NCBI RefSeq assembly: GCF_040802235.1
Contig: NC_133172.1
Location: 62,999,613-63,063,612 of the forward strand
Length of the DNA: 64,000 nucleotides
Reading direction: 5' to 3'
DNA from: Manis javanica
Lineage: Eukaryota > Chordata > Mammalia > Pholidota > Manidae
Made by a program: the position numbers and the translations under genes
The notes under the pieces: generated by a model
The model's input: only the letters and a program-made list of their open reading frames with translations
The model's database searches: none
Told to the model about the DNA's origin: nothing
Part shown: one piece after another, positions 24,395-37,400 of the stretch
Layout: each line of letters opens with the position of its first letter
How positions within the stretch are numbered: position 1 is the stretch's first letter

Positions 24395-25490
24395 CCTGTC
24401 CTTGGTAGCAGCCTTACTGAGACATGTTTACATGGTGTACCACTCGCCCATGCAAAGCATACAATTCAGAGGTCTCCTGCCTGTCAGTGGTTGATTTTAG
24501 CGCATTTGCATTACCGTGCTCTATCTTTACAGTTGTGTTGTATTCCATTGTGTGGTTGTGTTAGGCAGGAAAATAGATAAGAAAATAGATAAATGGAGAG
24601 AGAATTAAAGCCAGTAAAGCCCACTACAGGGGACTCAGAGTTAACCAGTTAAAACTAGAGAGCTGAAAAAGACTCAGAGCTAATGAATTACTCAGTTAAA
24701 GCTCAAAAGGCCAGCAGCATCTTTGCCTGGAATATTTGAATATTCCCCAGATACAGAAAAGTATCTGAGCACAGCCCGTCTTCATTGTGTCAACTAGATC
24801 ATGCCATTGTGAGATTTACTGTAGTCCACTAAAAGGCCCAGCTACAAACAGCATAATAAAGATAGAAAAATTTTCATCTTAAAGCTAAAATTGCATTTTA
24901 AAACCCAAAAAGTTAAGAAGTAAGATTCTTAACATACTCTAGCAAACAGACAATAGCTCAGCCCACCTTGGGGGCAGGGCAGGCAGTCTTGATTGACATG
25001 CTCCTAGACCAGGAAGCTGCTACCCTGGGAGGGGACCAAAACAGTGCATTTCTTATGTTAATTTTGCAAAACTACCTGGAAGACTGATAAGAAGAGACTT
25101 AATGTCTCATCAAAGATAAACATCTTGAGACCACTTAACACGTCCACACCCCTACCCCTTTGTCCCATTCCTGAAAAACCCTTAAAAGGGGGAACCCCAA
25201 ATCTTTCAGTGCGCACCTCTCTCTGAGGTTGCCTGCAGTTTTTAAGTGTGTAGCCTTAAACCTTTTCTCAACCTTTAGGGGCGCCTCTCCTCCCTGAGGT
25301 CACCTGCACTTTTTCTCTCTTTAGGTGATTTTAGATAAAACTTTCGGTCTGCTTCACTACTGTGTCTCTGCCCTTCAATTCTTTGTCGCGGCGGGGACAA
25401 GAACGGAGGAAAATAAACAACGCCCCCCTAACAGTTGAACCACAGTTTCCTTAACCAGCTTCCTACAGATCTGCCGAAGTTTGTAAGACC
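24395..25490 (+). mobile_element. LINE-1 3' fragment interrupted by the LTR at 24559-25433
   Basis: The left part (24395-24558) ends TATTCCATTGTGTGGTTG and the right part (from 25434) continues ACCACAGTTTCCTTAACCAG. Joined, they follow the LINE-1 order (TTCCATTGTRTG, ACCACATTTTCTTTATCCA). The LTR therefore landed in a pre-existing LINE-1. Confidence 0.65.
24559..25433 (+). mobile_element. Solo LTR, 875 bp, class I ERV-like, subfamily B
   Basis: The element begins TGTTAGGCAGG and ends CCCCCCTAACA, so its ends are perfect inverted TGTTAG/CTAACA. Exact 4-bp duplications GTTG occur at 24555-24558 and 25434-25437. It splits a LINE-1 3' fragment that can be read across the insertion. Four-base target duplications point to a gammaretrovirus-like (ERV1) integrase. 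Confidence 0.9.
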
Positions 25491-28400
25491 CCCAAAAGAC
25501 GCTTCCCTGGCGGGGGTGTGCCTGACTTCAACCCTGAGCGCTCATCGCAGGGGTGCGGGGTTATTGCATAAGGGTCTGTCTCCCCGACTGGGCAGGAAGC
25601 TCCAGGGGAAGCGGATGGCCCCTGTTCAGCTCACGGTGACCTCAGGGTCTGTGGGCAGCAGGTGCGCATGGCGAACGGGGCAAGACCAGGACCTCTGTGT
25701 CTACAGCCCCATGGAAGGTGTGGGCAGCAGGGGCCAGTGGGAGAGGCTGAGGTGCAGCAGGCCCAGGTGTGGACCAAAACCACCCGACCTCATTTAAACA
25801 GGGCTGAACCCCCTTTCCCCGTGCAAGGAGGGGACATGCGTGATGTCCCCATTTCTGTGACAGGTGGACACAGACCCTCGCCTTCCCTTTGCCTCGGCTA
25901 CGACGAGCGGACCTGCTCATGCCCACCCACCCATCAGACCAAAACACTCGTCGGCCGGGCTCTGGTTCAGCTTCTCTGCTTCCTCCGACCCTGAACCTGA
26001 GCCCTCCGCTGGAGCAGGCAGATAGGCCGGTCCCAGGGAGCACTTTCTGCCCACTGCCCCGCCCAGCCGCCCTCGCCTGGCAGCCACCCTGCCTCTTTGC
26101 AGCCTGTCCTCTCCTCCCACAGAACAGAGACCTTTTGCCAGACCTGCGCTGCTGGCACCCCTCACCGCCGTAACAGAGCCCCCCAAGCGAGAGCCCCTCT
26201 GGGGCAATCCTGCTGAGGAAGTCCCTCTTACACAGTCCACATGTGGTGTTCATTGGACGTTCCCTCCCTGTGCAATTCACAGCCCGACGACGCAAGGGAC
26301 TGCGCCAAGCCCAGAAAGGAAATGGGAGCAGCTTGAATGGAGGAAGTTGGGACTCAGCCCCCCACGGCTCTAAGACCAGCAGGGCTGCCCCACAGGGGCG
26401 TCAGAAGCCTGGAGAAATGACCAGTCGGGGGGAGGGCAGCATTCATTTCTGATGCCCTCATGCTGCCAGGGTGGCCCAGGATAAGGCGACCCTTTGGAGA
26501 TGCTGGGGACATGGTCACTAGCGGGAGATCAGCTTCCCGGGCTGTGCAACAAAGTGGATACACCAGGCCTCTTGTCAAGATGAAGATTTTGGTCCAAGAC
26601 TGGCCTGGACTTGTCCACACGCTCTTTCCAGCCTCGAGTCGGGAGCTGTCAACTGGGTGAAGGAGGCCCCGCAGGGGACTGGTGGGGCTGGAGAGACTGG
26701 CTGGGGGTCTGGTGAGGGGCCCTCGCCTCTCAGAGTTTGGAGGGCTGGGGCCATGTGAGCAGGGCCAGGGTGCTGTCAGAGGTAAGAGCCCGCCTGGGGG
26801 CACCTGCCGCTCTCCAGCCAGTGGGCAGAGGTCAGCGAGGGAGGGGGAGCCCCTGGAGCCTGAAGCGCCCTCTGTGACCCAGGCAGGGTTTGTTCTCCAG
26901 GAAGGCAGGTGGAGACTAGTTCTGCGAGCTGCCTGTTCTCAACACCAGGGCAATGTGTGAACATTTGACTTTAATCACCCAGTTGAGTTCCTACTTGCAG
27001 GATTAAGTCACCCTTTGGCTGGAAGAGAAAGATCTGGGTCTTGCCTGAACTGGACCCCTGGAAGTAAAGCAGTGCGTGGCCTGTTCGGATAGTGGCTGAG
27101 CGCATGTGAGGAATTTGGGAGCAGTTTCTGGCAGGAGGATGAAGGGTGCCGGGGCCCCAGGAGATCCCCTCCTCTAGGCTCAGACGTGCGTCCGAGTGCG
27201 GACAGCATCTTGTGGGTGAGGGCCTCCTTGCCCTGGGCACCGGGTGCCTTGGGCTCAGGACTCAGGTCCTGCCCACCCGCACCGTCTCTAGAGTCCGCTG
27301 CAAGGACATCAAGGACCCGCAGCCTCTCTGGGGGACAGAGAAATGTCATGGGTTCAGGACGTGTGAAAGGGTGCTGCCGAGAGCAGGGTCAGGAGAAGGG
27401 CTCTCTGGGGCCCTGGAGTCAGCTGAGGTTTCCGAGCTCTCCCACTGGCCACGCCACCCCCAGCAGTCCCATCCCACGGTGGCGGAAACCATGCCCGCAC
27501 GGTGGTTCTGGCAACTTCCAGGGGCAAAGGTGGCTTTGTCATGTCCCTGCCTTGCTGTGGCTGGCCTGATCCCAGCTGTCAGTGGTTCCACACACGTGGC
27601 CAATCTGGTGACTCTGGTGGAATTCTCTAAGGACCTGGGGGTCAGAAGCAGTCTCGTCCTGCTGCGGCCGGCACCCCAGTCCTCTCGCCTAGGCCTTCTC
27701 CGCCAGACACATCCCCGTGCCTCCCCACGCAGGGCAGCTGAGCGGCTGCGGCCCTTCTTGAGCATGCCCGCCCCCAGCCCCTCCTCCCGTCCCTCGGCCT
27801 CAAGCCATTTGGGTCAGCTTGAGAACTGTCCTTTCAAGTGTCAAGAACCTTTCCCCTCGGTGACAGTGGAAGGACAGCGGCCCGTCACGTTACCCCACCT
27901 CTGTGCAATGACAGGGTTTTCAGGTGCTTCTCACTGTGACCTGCACGTCTTGCATGCTGCCCGTTGGGTAGCAGAGCTCCAGCGGTGATGCGCTGCCTGG
28001 GTGGCTGGGCTGGGAGAGCCATGGTGGGCACCTGACCTGCTGGGGGCAGCACAGACCGGTGCCCACCGGACAGCCCCCTGCCCACTCAGGCTTTGCAATC
28101 CCGCCTCCCACATGCGCGTTTCACAGCCTCTGGGGTCCAGGATGCGGGGGCACCCTGTGTGATCAGGACATTATAAACCACACCTATCTCAGGAGGCAGC
28201 TGCCAGTCTGCTCCTGGAGGCACTCCTTGCCCTGAGGCGGCACGGGGACCCCGCTGCCTTTGGGGTGGAGTTGAAGCCTTCAGGGGACATGAAAAGCTGT
28301 GGTCCCAGCCTTCTGTGCCCCTGCACCCCTGGCTGGGGCTCACTTGGCAGCTGCTGCGGAGCCCTCTGGCCCTCACTGTGGCTCGGGCTGCAGCTGCCCT

Positions 28401-28814
28401 GCAACGCCCCTCCCATCTGGGCTCAGCCCCAGCCGTCCTCCAGGCCCCGGTCAAACACCAATGCTCAGAACGCAGTTTGCCCCAACTGTGTGAACGCCGT
28501 CCTGGAAGGGCCAGTGTGGTGCTCTGCCCTGCTCCCCCCAGGCTGTGAGGAGACGCTCTGAGGATGGCTTAGGAATGAGCAGCAGGCCCGGGGCAGTCCT
28601 CACTCACCTCCTGGTGTCCATGTCAGTGCCCCTCCCGAGAGGCACATCTGAGTTCCCACTCCTTTGCCGGCTTTGCCCACCGAGGGACCATCCCCGGGCG
28701 GCAGGGCTGCAGGCCTCGAGGAGGCTGCCCCAGGGCACAGGGCGGGCCCTCTAGGGCAGGGGGCCCCGGGAGCATGCCCTGCCCCAGAACTCGGCGCTGA
28801 AGAGAAGGACACAG
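25491..28814. other. Gene-free stretch just below the SLC7A5 3' end
   Basis: It contains copy 1 of the unclassified repeat (25808-26165) and otherwise no recognised element. It is the immediate 3' flank of SLC7A5. Confidence 0.6.
25808..26165 (+). repeat. Unclassified dispersed repeat, copy 1
   Basis: It shares an ordered series of blocks with 50329-50640: CCCCTTTCCCCGTGCAAGGA, CAGACCCTCG, GGACCTGCTC, CCCACCCACCC, CCCTGAACCTG, CCCACTGCCC and TGCTGGCA. Identity is clearly above background but divided by small indels. I do not recognise the family, and no LTR, SINE promoter or coding frame is evident. Confidence 0.55.
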
Positions 28815-31353
28815 AGGGCCACCAGCAGTACTTTTAATTCTGATGTTTCTTTAAAAACAGAGAAGCCCCCACGAAAAAAACAGAGTTCCCCACCCCAAAC
28901 TAACCAAGTGTGACGGGTTAGCCACAACAGAATACAGTGAGGCCACAGATGCCATCCTGCCGCAGGGGCGTTGGGCCCTGGCCGGAACACAGTGGCGACG
29001 CAGGACAGCCAGGACGCCACGGTGCAGCAAGGATGAGCGGCCACCCTCCAAATGACTCACTGAGGTGCCGATCAGTGACGTCAGGACACAGCAACCAGAG
29101 GAACCATGGGGCTGAGGCTTGCTGTGCCAGGGTTTGGTTTGAAGAGCTTAAACCTCATGGATGCCAACGCTCAGGGCACTTGTCAGTATAGTGGTCATAA
29201 AGAGCTAAGTCTGTTCGCCAGGCTGTGGGAACAGAGCCCAGGGACCCTACGGCCCACTGTGGGGCCCCAAGGCGCCGGTCTGCAGGCTGCCACAACAGGC
29301 CACATGGGAAGGCCACCACACTCTGGTCTGGAGAGGGCCAAACGGCTCCCCACATCCCCAGGGCCGTATCCACTCTCCCCAAACTGACAGTCTGACCCAA
29401 GATGGTAGCCCACGCGCAGGCCTTGCGGAGGGGTGGCGTCCCGCTCAGATGCTGCTGGACGTCTGTGGACAGGCAGGTGGGCGGCAGTGGCCACCTGCCC
29501 AGTCTCTGGAGGTGCACACACAACCGTGCAGGGACACGCCAGCTACTGCCCTGCTTGTGGATGAGAGAACTGGAGCCCGGGGCAGGGGTTCTGCCCGATG
29601 CGGAGAACCAGGTCCTCTGGTGGCTTTCTGCCTTCAGGTGTCGGGCTGGACCCCTAGGTGAGAGGACCACAGCCCCAGAGACACTGGGCTCACAAGAGAT
29701 GTCCAAGGAGGTCGGTCCTTATGCATCACGAGCTGCAGGTGGCATAGTCCCAGGGCACAGCAGGTGAGACGAATGTCCAGCCAACTGCTCTTCAGCTCCG
29801 TGCCCAGCTCAGGCATCCAAGCTGCCTGTCAGGTCTCTGTCCTGCTGGACCTACGTGGGGGCCCAGCTGGGTAGCAGCAGGCTGGACTGGACGTTTGTAC
29901 ACTAGGCTCCAGGGAGCCTACATTGGGCCTCTCACGAGGTCTGCTCCTAGACTCGGCTCCACCTCCCAGAGGGAAGGGCCAGCAGCGGGAGCTGCAGGTG
30001 CCTGGAATGGCCCGGAGGGAGGCAGGCTGGCCTTCCATGGCGCTGCTCCCCAGGCTGGCTCGGGGGCTCGGCGATTAGGACGCACTGGCTGGCCTGCAGC
30101 TGCCTCCCTGGGGAAAATGCCATGGAGCCACGAAAACAAAGCCTGCTTGTGCAGCCTCTCTGGACAGATCCGTCGGGGGAGCCAGATCCTGAGAGCCAGG
30201 GCAGCTCCCGCGGCAGGTGCAAAGCCAGCGCGCTGGGAGGGCTCGGCTCCACTTCCCGGCAGGGAACCCATCAGGGGAGGTGCATCTGCTTTTCTTGTCT
30301 ATTTCCAGATTTTAAGCATGGGGCTTTATCTGAAAACACTAGACAGACCTCGGCTTCAGAACCGGATGCAGAGGAGGCCGAGGGCAGCATCAGACACAGG
30401 CCAGGCCTGGTGCGCTGTCCCCAGCCCACCCGCCTGCCCAGGGGAGACGTCCAGGTCCTCCTGTGGCTGTGATCTGCCCCAGGGCAGGAAGTACACAGTT
30501 GGGAGCACAAGGGCATGCTGAGTGACGCAGGCCTGTTCTACGTCCCGGGCAGTGCACGCAGAGCTTGGTCCCACTGGGCGAGCTGCTCAGAGGCCCCCAT
30601 GCGCAGATGCCAGAACCAGGGCCCTCTGCTGAGCTGGGGCCTGCGTCATTTTGTTCTATAAACTTCTCTGAAGGTGGCTGTTGTGTTGAGCTTTCTCTCT
30701 TCTGGAGGTCGGGGAGGGATCTACCCTGGGTCTTTAAGGCAGGGACGTAAGCCCTGGTGTTAGTTTTTGCTACCAAGCATGTACAGACTCACTACGTCCA
30801 TGACAACCGAGCACAGGTGCACTGTCCGTGCCAGCCTGTGGCCTGTGCAGCGTGGCCCTGCCGGCTCTCAGGATCCCTGCTGCCGGGACACTGCTGGCCC
30901 CTGGGGTCCTGCCTGGGGACAGGACCTGCCCCTCTGGGCCATATTATGCAATGGGGGGCGGGCGGCACAGGAAAACTCTTCTCCCACCTTCCCCCTGTCC
31001 ATCTCTCTAAAAGAGTCATCTTGGTGGCATCAACCTGATCCAAAATTTAAGTTGCAGAAATAATACAAATAAACAAAGGTGGGAAGGGAAGGGCCCCGAG
31101 TGGCAGAAGTCCACGGTGAGTCAGTCCCGGCTGCTTCTCAGCTCAACACGAGGAGGTATTGATGGGAGCGCAACTTCGGTTTAAACTCGTACCAGTTTTC
31201 ACAGTGGCCCTGGAGCCTGGCCTGGCGCGGGACAGTGCAGGGCACCCAGCTGAGTTGCCTGGAGGTGGGGCCTGGAGTCGCTTTTGAGGGGCTGAGTTGT
31301 TTCCACATGACCTTTGTGAACTTTCTTTCTGGCAGCTTCCCGGCAAGTCTTGC
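28815..31353 (-). other. SLC7A5: SLC7A5 3' UTR, about 2.5 kb
   Basis: The region runs from the stop codon to the first good minus-strand polyadenylation signal. No AATAAA was found on the minus strand inside it, so a single long 3' UTR is expected, similar in size to the human one. I saw no repeat element that clearly interrupts it. The end coordinate is approximate. Confidence 0.7.
28833..28838 (-). terminator. SLC7A5: Polyadenylation signal ATTAAA of SLC7A5
   Basis: The minus strand reads ATTAAA followed within 25 nt by a G/T-rich stretch (GGTGG, CTCTGTGTCC), the normal layout of a cleavage and polyadenylation site. Cleavage is expected around 28810-28822. ATTAAA is the commonest natural variant of AATAAA. 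Confidence 0.65.
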
Positions 31354-31409
31354 TTATGTCTCCTGGGGGACGACCTTCATGAGCTTCTGGCAAAGGACGG
31401 TTGTGGAAA
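31354..31409 (-). CDS. SLC7A5: SLC7A5 coding exon 10, C-terminus and stop
   Basis: It encodes [18 protein letters not shown] and a TAA stop at 31356-31354. The acceptor is CCTCAG at 31410. Only one residue (Lys for Gln) differs from human over this tail. The 3' UTR follows in the same exon. Confidence 0.97.
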
Positions 31410-34400
31410 CTGAGGGAGAGACAGCGAGTCAGCCGTGTGTCACCGGGCCTTCCCACGTTGTCCAAGCAACCAGAAACCCAGAACTCTATGTGAGGCCTCG
31501 CCACGTGGACACGTGTACGCAGGCCTGCGCATCACCACCCTGCACTCCTGGTTAGAAGCAGAGATGCACCGCACGTCTGCCCTGACTGGAAGCCACTGGG
31601 GGTGTGGCTGAGGGACTCAGCAATGGGCAGCAGCTGGCTCCGCCCCTCACCCTATTTCAGACCCCAGCATGTTCAGGAGTCCCACTGCTGGAGGACTGGG
31701 ACAGGCCTTTCCCGAGGGTCCACCCTGAGCCTCCGGCTGGTGGGCAAACGGGACTGGCAGCAAGCACACACCCTGTGCCTGCCCCAGTAACAGCGCACGC
31801 CTGCGGCCCTACAGACAGGCCGTAGCAGCGGGGCGTGGGCAGCGGGTCAGGGGACACCTGTCACCCTGGACTCCAAGCACCTGCTCTGGGGGTCTGGCTT
31901 CCGGACACAGGGGCATGTGCAGAGATAATAAAAGGGGCCCGTGGTCAGGGATGCAGGCACGACTCTGACAAGTGACGTCATCTTGTCACCAGGCAGCTGC
32001 TGATCAGAACCTGAGGATGGCCATCAGGGTGCAGGCCCACGGCCACCAGGGACTTTCCCCATCAACCACAGTCCCTGCACAGGGTCCCAGACTCAGTGTC
32101 TATGTCAGCCCTGTGACCGTGGAGCAGAGATGCTGTTCCTCTGCCTGTCTAGGCCGAACGGCTGTGTTTAAGCTGGTGACAGACGGTGGGATTTTGTTAC
32201 TTGGCAAAAGCAGCCTCGTTTTCTGGAATCCCTTGTTCTGAGATTAGCTGGTGCCAAGCCGAGCATCTTACGCCTACAATACGTGGCTGGACGTCACTGC
32301 CAGACACACGATGCCCAGGCCCTCGGTCGGTGCCGTAAGTGCCTGCTGCCCAGCTCGCCCGCTGCTGGCCCCTCAGCTGGCGCCTGACGCTGCCCTCCCG
32401 GCTGCTCCCAGCCACCTGCTGTGGGGCAAGGACAGGCTGCGGGGGACACTCACAGATGCCCTGGAGGAGCCACTTGGGCTTGTTTTTCCAGCAGACCCCT
32501 GAGAAGTAGACCGGCAGGCCACTGAGGATTATGGCGAAGCCGATGCCACACTCGATGGGGGTCTTCCAGAAGGAGACGGCGATCAGGAACAGGCAGGCCA
32601 GCACGAACAACACCGGGAGGGCCAGGTTCACCTGGGGACAGGGGCGGAGTGGTGCGTGTTGCCCGAGCTGGCGCCAGCTGCCGGTCACGTGGCACCCTTG
32701 CCCTTCCTCCTGCCCACGGCCCAGCCGTGCCACCAGCTCCATGCCCACTCCCCTCCCTGCCCAGGGCTGTCTAGTGCGTACATGGCTGACCTAAGCCACT
32801 TTTCTCTGCATCTTGGGCTTGACGGTTAAGACCCCCACCCCCGCCCGGTTCTCTGTGAATCCTTCACTCTGCACGCAGTGCCAGGTGCAGAAGCCGAGGG
32901 GTGGACAGAAATAACCAGGTCGTTCCCTTCAGGTTTCCTAAGGTCAGGGAAAATTTGCCTCACTGGGTTCCACATCACGGTGGAAACCCGGGCCTGGCAC
33001 CCCACCCGTGGTCATGCAGAGGAGTGGGCCTGGTGCTTCTGGGAGGACCAGGGCTGACCACTAATAATGCAGGGGCACCATGTTCTCAGAGAGCCCTTTG
33101 TGGACAGGCTGAACCACAGTCTGCACGGCCATTTGGCAGACAGGCACCCCCGCAGGGCTCAGGGCAGAGGAGCCAGAGAGGCGCCCACAGCCCGGCACAG
33201 CTCCAGCGGTGCCTTCCAGCCTCTGCACGCACTGGGCCTTCAGCAAGGCAGGCTTGCCTGTACACGGGGTCTGCTGTCTACACACTGGCAAGACAGCCCA
33301 GGAGATGAAAGGCAAGCTTGGTCCCACCAAGTTAAACCAGACTGCATGCCCTCCTCCCACCCAGCCCCACAGGGACACAGCATGCCATGGGCCCAGACTG
33401 ACGGGGGCCAGAGCACCCAACAGGTCCAGGCTGACGGGGCACAGAGCGCCCACAGGCAGGAGTAAGGTGTTCCATAGCACTGAGGTCTCCCTCACCACCC
33501 CGGGGAGAACCTCTCGCAGGCAGGGCAGCAGTGCCCTGATGGCCTCTGTGGGACTGCCGGATGGGGGCTGGAGGAGGCCTGTGAATAGGTATAGACATGC
33601 CACCAAGAACTGGATGGGGACAAGCTGCTGGCCAGCAGCCACCCTGAGCTCTGCCCTGTGATGTGCCAGGGCCTCACCAGCAGGAGAGTGGCCTCCATCA
33701 GTGCCCCCCTTGGAGAGAGGAGGTCACCCCTAGGCAGCTGTCCCCACTACTGAGTTGACGGGGTCAGAGAGTGTACCTCTAGGCCGGGGTCGGCAGCACC
33801 CCTACTTCCTCCAGAACTGCTGAGGCCAGGGTGGGTGCAGTGGGCAGCCAAGCCTGGTGATGCCTCACCAGTCAGGCAGCACCAGTCCCAGCTATGCCCT
33901 GTCCAGAGGGCACGTGGCCCCTTGCCTGCACTCACATGCCTCTGCCAGTCAGGCCCTCCCCTGCCTGCCCCGGGGTCCTCAGGCTTCCTGAGTGCCAACC
34001 CGCCCCTCACCGGATTACATGCCCGCGGAGGGCAGGGATATGGGGCCTGCTGGGTCTGGCGGGGAACCCCAGCACCTGGAGCGTGCGCTTGGCCCTCAAG
34101 ATGTTCCCAACGTCATCTACTGGCTTAGTGACCCACCAGGTCTGTTTCAGAGGCACAGTCACACGCCTACGCTGTCAGTCATGACCAGACCTCTGGAGAA
34201 GGTGCCCCGACCCTGGGTTACCAGGGGGATGGAGTCTAGACAGGGTGGCTGGCTGGGCACGGACCGGAGCTGTGTGGGCGCTGGCCTCACCTTGATGGGC
34301 CGTGGCAGCTCGGGCTCCCTGTAGCGCAGCCACAGCATCCCGATGATGGCCAGGGCCACGCACAGCCAGTTGAAGAAGCTGAAGAAGTTGATGACGGAGA

Positions 34401-37400
34401 ACACGTCCCTCGAGAAGGCGTAAAGCAGGGTCATGACGCACTGCGGGCAGAGAAGTGGGCGGGTGAGCCCTGGGGGCCACTGGGGCACGGCTCTGCCGCG
34501 GGGCTGACAGCCTCTGCGCGCTCCTGCTTGGCAGGAAGGCCTGGTCTGAGCGGCACGCGAGGGATCTGGGAACAGAGGCAGGCACAAGAGGGGAAGCGGC
34601 AAAGGTGCCCGAGGGCGGAGAGGCGGCTGCAGGGCCAAACACACCGCCTCCTGCTGGGAGCCCAGGACAACCCCGGAGGGACAACCCTCCCAGGGACTGT
34701 CCCAGTTCAGTCAGCCGGCAGCCCTCCTGGGGACGGAGGGCAGCGGACAGTGCTGCTGACTTACCGTGAACACCAGGGAGGGCATGGGTGTCAGGAGCTG
34801 CGGGTGGATCATGGAGAGGATGGAGGGCAGGTGGCCCTCCCTGGCCCCAACAAAGAACAGCCTGTGGACAGAGCAGCAGGCTGTGGCCTCTGCCCTATGC
34901 CCCCAGGCAGGGCAGGGGCAAGAGGGCCTGTGCCTGCAGGTATGGCTCCCCGGCGGCCTCTCATCCCCTATCAACTGAGCCTGCGAGAAACTCAGGGCCC
35001 TTGGCACCCCAGGCATCTGGTCAGGGCGTGGGAACCCAGCAGGGGGTCTGGAGGGCCCAGGAAGGAGCCTTCCTGTCCTTTACTCCTGTGACCTGATGTT
35101 TTCACAGCTGCCAAGTGACTCAACTTAACAAAAAACAGGCTTTTGAAGCACATGCCAGAGAGCGGTGTGTGTGCACAGCAGCTACGCAGCTGGCCCGCTC
35201 GGCCTCCCCCTTCCCAGGGTCTGCGTGGCAGGGCGGTCTGGGTGGGAGCCCACCTGGAGGACGTGAAGAGGGACCCGTTGACAGAGCCGAAGCAGGAGAG
35301 GCCCACGAAGACAGGGATGATCCAGGACATGACGCCCAGGTGACGCGTCCCGAAGTCCTAGTCAGACAGGGAGTGTGGGTCCCTGTGCCCACAGCACCTG
35401 GCGGCAGGCTGCGCCCCGAGGCCCCAGCCGTCCTCTCGGCCCGGCCTGACCTCACAGCCTCTGCCTGCTTCTGTCTGCATGGCTCTCCTGCATGTGGTGG
35501 GCCTCTCGGGGTCTGGACTGCGGGGGCGTGCCTGGGACAGGACCTTCTTTGGAACAGAAGGGTGCCCTGCACTTCGTGCCCTGCCCCCACTCTCTGGCAT
35601 GCCCCCTGCACAGCGCCAGGCTGACTGGGGGCCTAGGCCTTGTCCCTGCCAGCGTGTCTGCCCACGAGGGAACGCTGCTGTCACTGGCTGGGTCTCCCAC
35701 ACCAGGCCCAGAGTGGGGCCCAGCGAGCAGGCACTCGGAAAGCGGAGGGGGCGGACGCAGGGTCCCCACAGGCTCTACTTGGGGTCCCACCCTGCTTGGT
35801 GTAGGAGGCTGCCAAGGCACGCAGCTGGCTATCACCAGGGGCCCCAAGACATGGCTCCTCCTCTGAGCCCTGTGTCCAGAACGCCCAGCAAAGGGGTCTC
35901 AGGATGTATCTGGTCAGTGGGTGGGGCAGGCTGCCCAGCCCCATGTCCTGCGCTCTGGGCTGAGGACCTGTTTGCGTGGGCTGGGGCCTTCCAAGCCACC
36001 GTGGTCCACAACAGACTCACCACTGCCATGTTCAGCTTCCAAAGCCACTGAGGCCATGGCCTGGGCACCAACACTTTCGAAGACCCCAGGGAAGCCCATG
36101 TGTAGTCACGCTTGGGAACCTGGCCCTGGTTTAGCAGAGCTCAGCTCAGCCCCCTGGGGTGGGAACATGGTCCGCAGACGAGGGGCCCAGCCTGCTCTGT
36201 GTCACAGGCTCAGAGGTGGCAGGGCAGGCCTCTCAGGGACCTGGCCAGGGCTGGCAGCCAGTCTTACCACGGCCACGGCCTCCGACGCCAGCATCTGCTC
36301 GGTGGACAGCGTGGTGAAGTAGGCCAGGTTCGTGAGCACGTACACCAGCGTAACGATGGGCATCGAGATGATGATGGCCAGGGGCAGGTTCCTGGGAGGA
36401 CAGGGCAGGGGTGTGAGGGCCGGCTAGACCCACAGCCAGGAGCCATCCCAACACACGGTGATGGGTCCTGAGGTCCCTGCGTGGCGAGTGGTGAGACCTG
36501 CACTGGCCTGGCCACCAGTACCAGCAGGTGGCTAGAAGCCAGCACCTGGCTTGGGCAATTGTGGGGACGTGGCCTAGTGACAGCCCTGCCAGCCCCGGTG
36601 CCCGCCTGCCCACGGAACCCCGTCCACCCCACTTGGGGTCTTGTTCAAGGTCACAGGCGACCGTGCTGCCAGTCTGAGGCCAGAAACCAGTCCCCCCGAC
36701 CTGGCATGACCCTAAAGCAAGGCCCTTCTGACTGAGGCTGGGCTGGGCCTGTGGGTGGGCCCCCGGGACTGGGCTGCCCCCTGCTTTCCCGTCTCTGCTG
36801 ACACACGCACCTGTAGGGGTTGATCATCTCTTCGGTGACAAAGTTCAAGTAATTCCTAGAATTTAGAGTGCAGAGGTTAATTGTACATCCCTCCCACTGT
36901 TACGGGGGAAAAGCACATAGACTTTGGGGTGCCCCTCTTGGCGGCTCTGGGTGGTAGAGAGCAGGTCCCCTGTCCATGGCCCTGCTTGGTGAGCAGCTGA
37001 GGGCATGTGGACACCTACTGGGTCCTGCCTCCGATGGAAAACTGGTAGACCCCCGCCTCATGCCAAGCAGGCCCAACACCCTTGGCCCACTGTCCTCTCC
37101 TGGGCAACCAGCACGTCTCCGAGGCGGATGCAGAGCTCAGCCCGAGGGCTCTCATCACTTGTGTGCCTCTACAGGCACAGACCTGCTTTGTGCAGCTCCT
37201 AATGTCCACTCTGAGCACTAAAGGTCAGGGTCAGGCACGGGGCAGCCCTAACGGGACACGTGCTCACACTGAGGGGGCCACCCCGCCAAGTGTGCTCCAG
37301 GGCATCCTTGCCGACCACATGGCCCACGTTCCCCGCCCACCCTGCAGCAGCCATAGCACGGCCTGGGCTGAGAGCAGATCCCCAGCTGGGGGCCCAGTTC

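Noticed and set aside
1-28814. Exons of KLHDC4, the human neighbour on this side
   Set aside because: I looked for its Lys-rich N-terminus and Kelch motifs (for example in the CpG island at 4-5 kb) and saw none.
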